Below are positions 57,074 to 64,000 of a DNA stretch of 64,000 bases, in pieces. This DNA comes from TMED27 sp964350435. Lineage in GTDB: Bacteria > Pseudomonadota > Alphaproteobacteria > Micavibrionales > Micavibrionaceae. Made by a program: the position numbers and the translations under genes. The notes under the pieces are model-generated. The model worked only from the letters and a program-made list of their open reading frames with translations, was not told where the DNA came from and did no database searches. Where the stretch lies: the NCBI GenBank assembly GCA_964350435.1, contig CAYGJS010000001.1, positions 1-64,000 of the forward strand. Direction: 5' to 3'. The stretch's first letter is position 1. Every line of letters begins with the position of its first letter.

Positions 57074-58887
57074 TGCCACAGGTCATTCCGGTTGTTCTGG
57101 GGGCCGTGGCCTCCAATTTTGTCAGTGGCGTTGTTGGCGGCGGCATTATCGGCGCCATTGTCGGCGGAGTTGTTGGATCGGCGGTGGTATCCTTTACCGC
57201 GCCTATATTCGCTCCGAAACCAAAGCAGGCAAAGTTTTCTGCGCCGTCTGTCACATCCATTTCAACAGGCAGCCGTGGCCGCACAGAGATGGTGAACCAG
57301 CCAATTACGGCGCACCGTATTGTCTATGGCCGCACGCGTGTGTCCGGGCCGCTGGTCTTTACACATAGCCGCCCGGTGAGCGGCGGCGATAATAAGCTGG
57401 ATGTTCTGCATTGGGTGATTGTGCTGGCCGCGCATGAAGTTGAGGAGATTGAGGATATTCTCTTCAATGATGAAACTGTGCCGCTGGATGGGAACGGCGC
57501 GGCGACATCCGAGCCTTACAAACGTGATGGCACTGTCTATGCCAGTATTTATAAACATCTTGGCGCAAGCGATCAGACGGCTGATCAGGTGCTCGTTGAT
57601 AATTCCGGCGGACAATGGACGAATGCTCATCGCCTGCGCGGTCTGGCTTATATCCACGCGGAAATGCGCTATGACGATAAAGCCTATGCCAGCGGCACGC
57701 CGAACATTTCGGCCATCGTCAAGGGGCGTAAGGTCTACGATCCGCGCCTTGATGATTACGCTTGGTCGGATAATGCTGCGCTTTGTGCGCTTGATTATTT
57801 GCTCTCGGATTTTGGCCTTGGTGCTTCGGCAGAAGAGATTGATATGAATTCGTTTATCGCTGCTGCCAATGTGTGTGATGAAACTGTTGCCACGCTGGAC
57901 GCTACCGAGAAACGCTACACATGCAATGGTGTGGTTGATCTGAATGATAGCCCGCGTGATGTTCTGGAATCCATGTTGGGCAGCTGCGCTGGATATCTGA
58001 CCTATACGGGCGGAAAATGGAGGCTGCAAGTCGGTGCCTATTACGAACCCGTCAAAACCTTTGATGAGAGCTTCCTGCGTGATGCCGTTGTCATGCGTCC
58101 GCATCGCTCGCGCCGTCAGTTGTTCAATACGATCAAAGGCGCGTTTGTCTCGCCGGACCATAACTGGCAGGCCACGGATTACCCAGCTGTGGCTTCCGAT
58201 CTGTATATCACGGAGGATAGTGGTGAAGAGATCATCTCTACGCTGGATTTATCTTTCACCACATCCCACACCATGGCGCAGCGCATTGCCAAAATTGCGC
58301 TGGAGCAAATCCGCAGGCAACGACAAATTCAGTATCCAGCCAATCTGGCAGGGTTTCAGGTGATGGCCGGAAACACGGTCGCGGTGGATTTAACGCGCTT
58401 TGGCATTAACGGCCTGCCATGCCGCGTTGTGAATTGGCAGATGACGGAGGAAATGGGCGTTGATCTCACTCTCGATGAGGATGGAGAGAATATCTATGCC
58501 TTTACGCAGTCTGATCTAAAAACCATTGGTGATGCGCCGCAGGTGGTTGTGCCGAACAACCAGTCTGTGCCGCCGCACGAGCCAAACAATGTCACGGCCA
58601 GCGCGGGTGAGAATTACATCACCATAAGCTGGGATCGGATTACGGAGAGCGATTTCCGGTACGTGGAAGTTTGGGAGCGTACCAGCAATACCAGTGATCC
58701 AGAAACCGATGCAGCGCGCATTCTGGAAGTTTACGATAACTCGTTCACCCGTAACCTGCTGGCCGGATCCGAGACGCGTTACTACTGGCTGCGCGCCGTG
58801 GATCGCTACGGCAATAAATCCGACTTTGCCGGGCCAGTCGAAGCCACAACAACCGGGGATCAAACTGTTGTCCTCGTTCTTGAATAA
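57073..58887 (+). CDS. Tail tip attachment protein J-like, with FN3 domain
   Basis: 604 residues. A Gly-rich hydrophobic N-terminus (SGVVGGGIIGAIVGGVVGSA) is followed by the J-type hub (VNQPITAHRIVYGRTRVSGP; DVLHWVIVLAAHEVEEIEDI; ILSDFGLG-like LLSDFGLGASAEEIDMNSF) and a C-terminal fibronectin type III domain from about 498 (PPHEPNNVTASAGENYITIS to VDRYGNKSDFAGPVEATT). It would form the central tip that touches the receptor and anchors fibres. Confidence 0.9.
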   Translation: MPQVIPVVLGAVASNFVSGVVGGGIIGAIVGGVVGSAVVSFTAPIFAPKPKQAKFSAPSVTSISTGSRGRTEMVNQPITAHRIVYGRTRVSGPLVFTHSRPVSGGDNKLDVLHWVIVLAAHEVEEIEDILFNDETVPLDGNGAATSEPYKRDGTVYASIYKHLGASDQTADQVLVDNSGGQWTNAHRLRGLAYIHAEMRYDDKAYASGTPNISAIVKGRKVYDPRLDDYAWSDNAALCALDYLLSDFGLGASAEEIDMNSFIAAANVCDETVATLDATEKRYTCNGVVDLNDSPRDVLESMLGSCAGYLTYTGGKWRLQVGAYYEPVKTFDESFLRDAVVMRPHRSRRQLFNTIKGAFVSPDHNWQATDYPAVASDLYITEDSGEEIISTLDLSFTTSHTMAQRIAKIALEQIRRQRQIQYPANLAGFQVMAGNTVAVDLTRFGINGLPCRVVNWQMTEEMGVDLTLDEDGENIYAFTQSDLKTIGDAPQVVVPNNQSVPPHEPNNVTASAGENYITISWDRITESDFRYVEVWERTSNTSDPETDAARILEVYDNSFTRNLLAGSETRYYWLRAVDRYGNKSDFAGPVEATTTGDQTVVLVLE

Positions 58888-58904
58888 ATCTTAAGGAGCC
58901 ACAC

Positions 58905-60215
58905 ATGACCACGACCAAGAAAATCTCCGAGTTGCCCTCGGTGGTAACGCCGCTTACGGGCGATGAAATCATGCCGATTGTGCAGGATAATGCCACGCGG
59001 CGCGCCACCGTTGATGAAATACGCGCTGGGCTTGCTGATGAAGTCCACACGCACACATTATCGGATATTGCCGATGCCGGAACAGCCGCCGGGGCAGATA
59101 CGGGTGATTTTGCCACGGCTGCTCAAGGCGCACTGGCTGATACGGCCTTGCAGCCGGATGATGTGGGATCGGCGGCCTTAAATGAAACCGCTGACTTTGC
59201 CACTGCCGCGCAAGGGGCGCTGGCAGATAGTGCTGTGCAGCCCGGTGATCTGGCTGCCGTGGCCACCAGCGGAGATTATGGGGATTTGAACGATGTCCCA
59301 CTAGCCGGGCTGGCCAATGCCATTATCAATGGCTGCGGGCGTGTTTCTCATCGCGGGGATCAGGATCTGACGACAAGTTGGGGGAAAGCTCCGGTGGATC
59401 TGCTCAGCGTAAAGGCCGAAGGCACTGTATCGGCGGGGACAGTTAAGCGCATGACATCTGCATTCTCGCTCACAGAAACCGGCCATGCCACCTTTGTGGA
59501 GAATGTAACGCTGACCGGATCAGGGGCCATTTTGTTTCGCCGCCGGATTGAAGCCAAAGACGCCTGGAAGTTTTATAACCAGCCCGCCCATTATTCGGCG
59601 CGGGTTTATCACGATCACGGCGCGAATGTGGATTTCATCATCACGGTTCGTAAAGCCGATACGGAAGATGATTTTGCCAGCACCACCGACATTGCAACGG
59701 ATACGATCAGCATCGCCAATGATGCTAACTCTGATATTGACTTGGCGATTGCTGACATGGGGGATTGCCGTAATGGTATCGAGATTGAGGTCAAGGTTAA
59801 TTGCGGCGCTATTACCACAAAAGACACATTCTTTGGGCAGGAGCAGTTTTCCATTGGAGGCACAAAACGGCCATTCCTTGCTCGGCCTCCGGCATTGGAA
59901 GAAAAGCTGGTGCATCGCTATTTACAGCCCATCGGCGCCATTTTAGGTGTGGCCAATTCCGGCAGCAATATGCAGGCGGTGTTTTCCCATCCCGGCATGC
60001 GCGCCGCGCCAACTTATGAAGTAGATGCACCCATTGCCATGACGGATGGTTATACAGCAGATTTCACTCAATCCACGGCCAGCATCACATCAATCCATGA
60101 AAACACGCCGCATCATGGCCGCGTGGATATTGCCTATTTTTCCGGCCTTACATCCGGACGGTTTCACATTCAGCGCGGCGCAGGCGGTTTGATCCTGGCC
60201 TCGGCGGAGCTTTAA
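58905..60215 (+). CDS. Tail fibre protein
   Basis: 436 residues. The opening KKISELPSVVTPLTGDEIMP is the usual start of fibre proteins that dock to the J tip. Two repeats of DFATAAQGALAD(T/S)A(L/V)QP(D/G)D at about 67 and 99 form a shaft. A C-terminal beta-sandwich-like region with WKFYNQPAHYSARVYHDHGA, similar to fibre-head carbohydrate-binding domains, follows. TAAGGAGCCACAC precedes the ATG. Confidence 0.78.
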   Translation: MTTTKKISELPSVVTPLTGDEIMPIVQDNATRRATVDEIRAGLADEVHTHTLSDIADAGTAAGADTGDFATAAQGALADTALQPDDVGSAALNETADFATAAQGALADSAVQPGDLAAVATSGDYGDLNDVPLAGLANAIINGCGRVSHRGDQDLTTSWGKAPVDLLSVKAEGTVSAGTVKRMTSAFSLTETGHATFVENVTLTGSGAILFRRRIEAKDAWKFYNQPAHYSARVYHDHGANVDFIITVRKADTEDDFASTTDIATDTISIANDANSDIDLAIADMGDCRNGIEIEVKVNCGAITTKDTFFGQEQFSIGGTKRPFLARPPALEEKLVHRYLQPIGAILGVANSGSNMQAVFSHPGMRAAPTYEVDAPIAMTDGYTADFTQSTASITSIHENTPHHGRVDIAYFSGLTSGRFHIQRGAGGLILASAEL

Positions 60216-60218
60216 TCC

Positions 60219-61847
60219 ATGGCAGAGATTGATAACATTCTCATCCCCGGTCAGAGCGTTAATAAGCAAAAGCTCCGGCAATATCTGGCTGCGCGGGAGA
60301 TCGCCCGTCCGCAGGATTATGGCGCGGTTGGCGATGGCGTCAATGATGACACGCAAGCAATCAACGATGCTCTAGCGGCAGAAAAGGCCATTTATCTACC
60401 GCGCGGTGTGTACCGGATCACCGGGCCGATCACCATGCATTACGGCAACGCCATTATTGGCATGGGCGATGAGAGCGTTATTCAGGCACAGGACACGCCG
60501 CTCAATGAAAACGAAGTCCCGCCCTATACGGCAGAATTTAACAGCATAGAGATCGTTGAAGGGTACTGCATCGTTGAGAACATTAAGATTGTCGGCGGGG
60601 CATCGGCGTTGTTTCTCGCGGGAAAAGTCGGCCCCTGTGTGAAGAACGTGATCGAAAATGTCACCATTTGGGATGCGCAGATCGGGGTGACGCTTGATGG
60701 CTGGAATGACACCAACAAGCCATGTTATTGGAATAATATCAGCCGTGTTCTGGTCGCTCGCCCCAAAATCAACGGCGTGCTGCTGACAACCACGCCCACA
60801 GATTGGGAAGATCCCGAAACTTTTGGCGATAGCCCTAATGCCAATAAATTCTATGATGTGCGGGTTTATTCGCTCTCATCGCCGTTGTCCGGCTCTGGCT
60901 TTTTCGTCTCAACCGGGCAATTCAACAACTCCTTCGTGGATTGTGAGGCCAATGTGCATGAGGATGCTGAAGCCTGCTTCCGGCTTGGGTTTTTGGCGCG
61001 CAGCAATATCATTAATAATTTCTATGCGGAGTGCTTGGGATTGGCACCAGGGATCCGCATTGATAATGGCTCCTACGATAACACCATTATGCGGCTGTTT
61101 TCAGCAACGGGGGGCGCGGCTATCTGGGATCCCACCTTACAGGGCGAGTATCAGGCTTATGATGCGGGTTTCCCAAAGAAAAACTTTATGAAGGATGTCT
61201 ATATTACCGATGTTCATGTAGATGGCATGACGCGCGGGACGACCTATATCGATCCGGCAGTTGATCATGTCGGTGATATTTCAATCGATCTGGAGCATAC
61301 ATTTTATCTGCTCAGCTCGTTTAATAAATCCTACGATTTGATCCTGCCCAATGCCGGAGATGCGACCGGGCGGTGGGTGACGCTCAAGAAATCTGATCTG
61401 CGTGATAATCCGATTAATATAAAGGAAAATAGTGGCGCCGGGCCGGATAACAGAACCCTCACTTTGCTGCAGCAATATGACACTGTTACGCTGGTTTCCA
61501 ACGGTGCCACATGGTGGGTGTGCCAGGACAACCGCATGCCGCGCCCCAGCCGTTACATTGATAATGCTGCGGCACCATCGGGCACATTTCAGGCTGACAT
61601 GCTCAACCGCGTGTATTTAGTCTCTGCCTTTGGCGGGCAGATCATCTTTGAAATCCCTGCACCTTCCGCTGCGGCTGGTCGCGTCTGTACCATTAAGAAA
61701 ATCGATCCCTCCAGTAATCACGTCAAAGTCCAAATGGCAGGAGGCTCCGGCGGCCCCGATGCACAAATTTGGTCACTCACATCCCACTTCGCCGCCATCA
61801 CCATTTACTCAGACGGCGGTCAATGGATCGTGCTCTCGAAATATTAA
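60219..61847 (+). CDS. Tailspike with pectate-lyase-like beta-helix (prophage 2)
   Basis: 542 residues. A short N-terminal adaptor (NILIPGQSVNKQKLRQYLAA) is followed by pectate-lyase-3 beta-helix ARPQDYGAVGDGVNDDTQAI and IYLPRGVYRITGPITMHYGN. C-terminal modules with SGAGPDNRTL and GGSGGPDAQI end QWIVLSKY. From the helix onward it parallels the cluster-1 spike (PCYWNN, GDSPNANKFYDVRVYS, FVDCEANV, GAAIWDP...YDAGFPKKNF), but the T7-type particle-binding head is absent, as expected for a siphovirus. It likely acts on the same surface glycan. Confidence 0.86.
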   Translation: MAEIDNILIPGQSVNKQKLRQYLAAREIARPQDYGAVGDGVNDDTQAINDALAAEKAIYLPRGVYRITGPITMHYGNAIIGMGDESVIQAQDTPLNENEVPPYTAEFNSIEIVEGYCIVENIKIVGGASALFLAGKVGPCVKNVIENVTIWDAQIGVTLDGWNDTNKPCYWNNISRVLVARPKINGVLLTTTPTDWEDPETFGDSPNANKFYDVRVYSLSSPLSGSGFFVSTGQFNNSFVDCEANVHEDAEACFRLGFLARSNIINNFYAECLGLAPGIRIDNGSYDNTIMRLFSATGGAAIWDPTLQGEYQAYDAGFPKKNFMKDVYITDVHVDGMTRGTTYIDPAVDHVGDISIDLEHTFYLLSSFNKSYDLILPNAGDATGRWVTLKKSDLRDNPINIKENSGAGPDNRTLTLLQQYDTVTLVSNGATWWVCQDNRMPRPSRYIDNAAAPSGTFQADMLNRVYLVSAFGGQIIFEIPAPSAAAGRVCTIKKIDPSSNHVKVQMAGGSGGPDAQIWSLTSHFAAITIYSDGGQWIVLSKY

Positions 61848-61849
61848 TC

Positions 61850-63529
61850 ATGCTTATTCAAACAGGAAATACACTCTCAACACCTAACGGCGCGGCACAA
61901 AGCCCGGACTGGAATATGCTTAAGGAGCAGCTGGAAGCCCATCTGCCCAACCTGCTATCCAAAGTCTTGCACGCTTTAAGGCGGCGGTCTCATTACCGCA
62001 AGGATATCGCACAGATGATCCGAGATGCCGCAGGTATTCCAGAAGGCACGATTGTTGGTGTTCCCGCAGGAGAGATCGTTGGCCTTACAAATTTTGGAGC
62101 TTTAAGTCCGAGGGAGCAAACTAAAATTTGGTATGCAGGAGACTTGTCTTCTGAAGCAACGTCAGGCTTGGGCACAGAGATTGATCCATGGGTCATTGAA
62201 AATCGACATTTTGGGCATGCGCAAGTGAGGCTTGATAACACCGGCTGGACAAAATTTAGAAACTGCCTCTTTGAAGATGGCGATAACATGGAGTTTTTTG
62301 TCCAAGCGAATTTCATTGGTGATTTAATTTTTGAAAACTGTGAATTCAGTGACGCACTTGGTAGCGGTGCGGATGCCTATGTTGTTCGTTTTGATGCTGC
62401 AAGAGAATACCGCTTTTATAACTGCCTCTTTGGCGGCGCGGCAGTAAATCAGGCTGTGGGCACTATCAGTAACACTATGAATGATGGAGATACACTGAAA
62501 GTATCCTTCATCAATTGTCGCTGTGATGAGAGCAAATTGGCTTGGTCAAATAGTGCAGACTTTTTTGAAAATATTGGCGTGCCGGATAAAGAAATTAGTA
62601 TAGAGCTGGAAATTAGACATTGTGAATTTTCATCTCCGTCTGGCGGTGGAAAATATATTGTAGTGCCGGTTCGGGATGATATTTACACAAAACTGATATT
62701 GGAAAACAATCAAATTAGCGGCTTCGGTGGTTTGTTGCGTAATGCACTCGATGAAAGTAGTGCAGAAATTTATAATTTATCAGTCCGCTACAATAACGTG
62801 ATAGACACGAAAAATGAATGTATTCGCGTTGGCCGAATAAAGGGCGGCGATATTGCCTACAATAATTTCATCCATGATACGGTCGGTGCTGATAATCGTT
62901 TGGTTTATTTGACCTGGGATTCCTCAATCGTTGGTGCTGTATGCGAGGATGTGGATGTCCACCATAATAAATTCACCAAAAAGACGGGCACTGCAACCGC
63001 TAGCAACGAATGTTTAGAAAGTGCCGCTGGGGTCAATATCAGTTTTCGTTGGAATTGGGTTACAGAATGCCCAGAAGATGCGTTTGAGCATCTTTTTCCT
63101 CAGGTTGGCTGCACCATGGAATATCTGGTCGCAGATAATTGTGGCGTTCAAGTCTGTGACATCTGGAAAACATTTGATCCAATTAATTACGCGGCAATAA
63201 ATTCTGATAATGACAACAGTGCACTCCCTGCAGCTGGCACGCACATTCATCACATTTATGGCGATTGCGGGGATTGGCCAGTCATTCTCTCCGGTGCAAA
63301 TGGGGTAATTGTTCACGATATTTATGTCGATAGTTCATCTGCGGATCCTGCGCGTGGCAGCGTTAATATTCAGCTCCGAGATAACGTAGCTTGTGAAAAT
63401 ATCTTTGTTTCTGGTCCTTTGCCGAAAGCCGATGAACGCGGAATTCCTAGCGCAGTCATAAACACTTCGCCGGGCGTGAATGTTGCGGCTCAGTGGGTGG
63501 ATGAAAACGGTTATTTGATCACTCTCTAA
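61850..63529 (+). CDS. Second beta-helix receptor-binding protein
   Basis: 559 residues from ATG 61850, three bases after the spike stop; the longer reading overlaps the spike. An N-terminal helical part (DWNMLKEQLEAHLPNLLSKV, RRRSHYRKDIAQMIRDAAGI) is followed by a right-handed parallel beta-helix with many N-x-F/C rungs (FRNCLFEDGDNMEFFVQANF; VRYNNVIDTKNECIRVGRIK; YNNFIHDTVG; DVHHNKFTKKTG). No homologue in cluster 1. It may be a second spike or a partner carried on the first. Confidence 0.75.
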   Translation: MLIQTGNTLSTPNGAAQSPDWNMLKEQLEAHLPNLLSKVLHALRRRSHYRKDIAQMIRDAAGIPEGTIVGVPAGEIVGLTNFGALSPREQTKIWYAGDLSSEATSGLGTEIDPWVIENRHFGHAQVRLDNTGWTKFRNCLFEDGDNMEFFVQANFIGDLIFENCEFSDALGSGADAYVVRFDAAREYRFYNCLFGGAAVNQAVGTISNTMNDGDTLKVSFINCRCDESKLAWSNSADFFENIGVPDKEISIELEIRHCEFSSPSGGGKYIVVPVRDDIYTKLILENNQISGFGGLLRNALDESSAEIYNLSVRYNNVIDTKNECIRVGRIKGGDIAYNNFIHDTVGADNRLVYLTWDSSIVGAVCEDVDVHHNKFTKKTGTATASNECLESAAGVNISFRWNWVTECPEDAFEHLFPQVGCTMEYLVADNCGVQVCDIWKTFDPINYAAINSDNDNSALPAAGTHIHHIYGDCGDWPVILSGANGVIVHDIYVDSSSADPARGSVNIQLRDNVACENIFVSGPLPKADERGIPSAVINTSPGVNVAAQWVDENGYLITL

Positions 63530-63555
63530 TTTAATCAAAAAAGAAAGGAAAAACC

Positions 63556-63822
63556 ATGACACCAGCAGAATGGGGTCTGCTGTTCGGCGTTATTGCCCAC
63601 AGCGTGGCCGTTATTATGGCTCTGGTCAAACTTGTGGCTTGGGTGACCGAGCACATCACTGCCAGCGAACAGCGGATTAAATCTCTCGAATATCAGGTGA
63701 ACAACGATGTTACCGGGCGGCGGGTAGTTGGCGAGATGCGCGAAGATCTGGCCACGATCAAAGCACAAGTGAACGATATGCGTCAGGACATTCATCATCT
63801 GCGCAAAAAAGTCGATCAATAG
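63556..63822 (+). CDS. One-span membrane protein with coiled coil (lysis region)
   Basis: 88 residues. One membrane segment (LFGVIAHSVAVIMALVKLVAW) is followed by a coiled coil (SEQRIKSLEYQVNN to MREDLATIKAQVNDMRQDIH). Same layout as 20023-20343 in cluster 1. A spanin-, holin-accessory- or DUF2730-like role is likely, since a murein enzyme follows. AAGAAAGGAAAAACC precedes the ATG. Confidence 0.68.
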   Translation: MTPAEWGLLFGVIAHSVAVIMALVKLVAWVTEHITASEQRIKSLEYQVNNDVTGRRVVGEMREDLATIKAQVNDMRQDIHHLRKKVDQ

Positions 63823-63831
63823 GAGGCACAC

Positions 63832-64000
63832 ATGGATATCAGACAATTCAGAGATTTTATCGTCCGGCCCGCCTTGCAGCAGATCAATGCCTGGACACCG
63901 AATTCCGAGCAGCTTGTTATGGCCACCGCTATGGCGGAGAGCAATATATTCTTTGTGCAGCAAATCGGACGCGGCCCGGCGCGCGGCTTTTTCCAAATGG
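63832..64000 (+). CDS. Phage lysozyme-like protein (partial, cut by window end)
   Basis: The first 56 codons of a gene running off the right edge. AGGAGG lies five bases before the ATG. FVRPALQQ-like and ATAMAESNIFFVQQIGRGPA with RGFFQM resemble the Glu-bearing start of small transglycosylase/lysozyme-type endolysins in phage lysis regions. Too little is seen to name the class. Confidence 0.6.
   Translation, partial: MDIRQFRDFIVRPALQQINAWTPNSEQLVMATAMAESNIFFVQQIGRGPARGFFQM

Larger units (their letters stand above)
28777..64000. mobile_element. Prophage 2, lambda/siphovirus-like (right end outside window)
   Basis: Serine recombinase, S24 repressor-like gene, replication module, gpA-type terminase, lambda-type portal, S49 protease with nested scaffold, Mu gpT-like capsid, tail tube, tape measure, GTA-like tail tip, fibres, spikes and the beginning of lysis. 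The order is that of a complete temperate siphovirus. The left limit lies between tRNA-fMet and 29090; the right limit is not seen. Confidence 0.9.

Noticed and set aside
57262..58161. 299-codon minus-strand ORF
   Set aside because: Opposite the J-like gene. The plus-strand protein matches its family; a shadow.

Overview
The window comes from an alphaproteobacterial chromosome. The evidence is an initiator tRNA of the alphaproteobacterial type, a 480-residue isocitrate dehydrogenase of the long alphaproteobacterial/rickettsial type, an alphaproteobacterial-style SOS box (GAAC-N7-GAAC), and many phage families typical of that class (DUF2924, DUF3489, DUF6441, DUF6950, GTA-like tail proteins). 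The order cannot be fixed from this sequence; a Rhodospirillales- or Micavibrio-like lineage is a guess.

Layout. (1) 1-4009: the end of an rRNA operon (23S tail, 5S), a SnoaL-like protein, an NhaA antiporter, and a minus-strand pair in which NAD kinase follows an unusual gene fusing an XRE-type DNA-binding domain to orotate phosphoribosyltransferase. (2) 4148-21554: a T7-like (podovirus) particle and lysis cluster with portal, scaffold, capsid, tail tubes, tailspike, terminase, lytic enzymes and holin. It has no recognisable integrase, phage repressor or replication gene. A minus-strand PilZ gene and a secreted repeat protein sit inside it. (3) 21637-28776: host genes, namely a second nhaA, icd, several unknowns, a vapBC toxin-antitoxin pair, folD, yggT, a putative metallopeptidase and tRNA-fMet. 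(4) 28777-64000: a lambda/siphovirus-like prophage running off the right edge. It starts with a large serine recombinase next to tRNA-fMet. A UmuD-like S24 gene, a replication/recombination module (exonuclease, SSB-like protein, primase-helicase, candidate iterons), cos-type terminase with a ParB-methyltransferase fusion, head, long non-contractile tail, fibres, two tailspikes and the start of a lysis module follow.

How parts may work together. In cluster 1 the HTH-OPRT gene is divergent from the first phage gene. Similar dyads (AGGA-N4-AGTCC) lie at its own start codon and inside the promoter driving the capsid genes, and an SOS box lies in the same divergent gap. This suggests, but does not prove, a control circuit in which the fused regulator and LexA govern a resident particle cluster. 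The two phage regions have different heads and tails but carry homologous pectate-lyase-fold tailspikes, which would fit infection of the same host surface.

Other structural points are dispersed palindromic elements between phage genes and, in frame, inside the cluster-1 terminase (twice) and folD; an 800-bp repeat unit placing vapBC between two copies of the folD 3' end; and a 50-bp inverted repeat enclosing the UmuD-like gene and its divergent neighbour. All functional calls are by reading; no database search was run.
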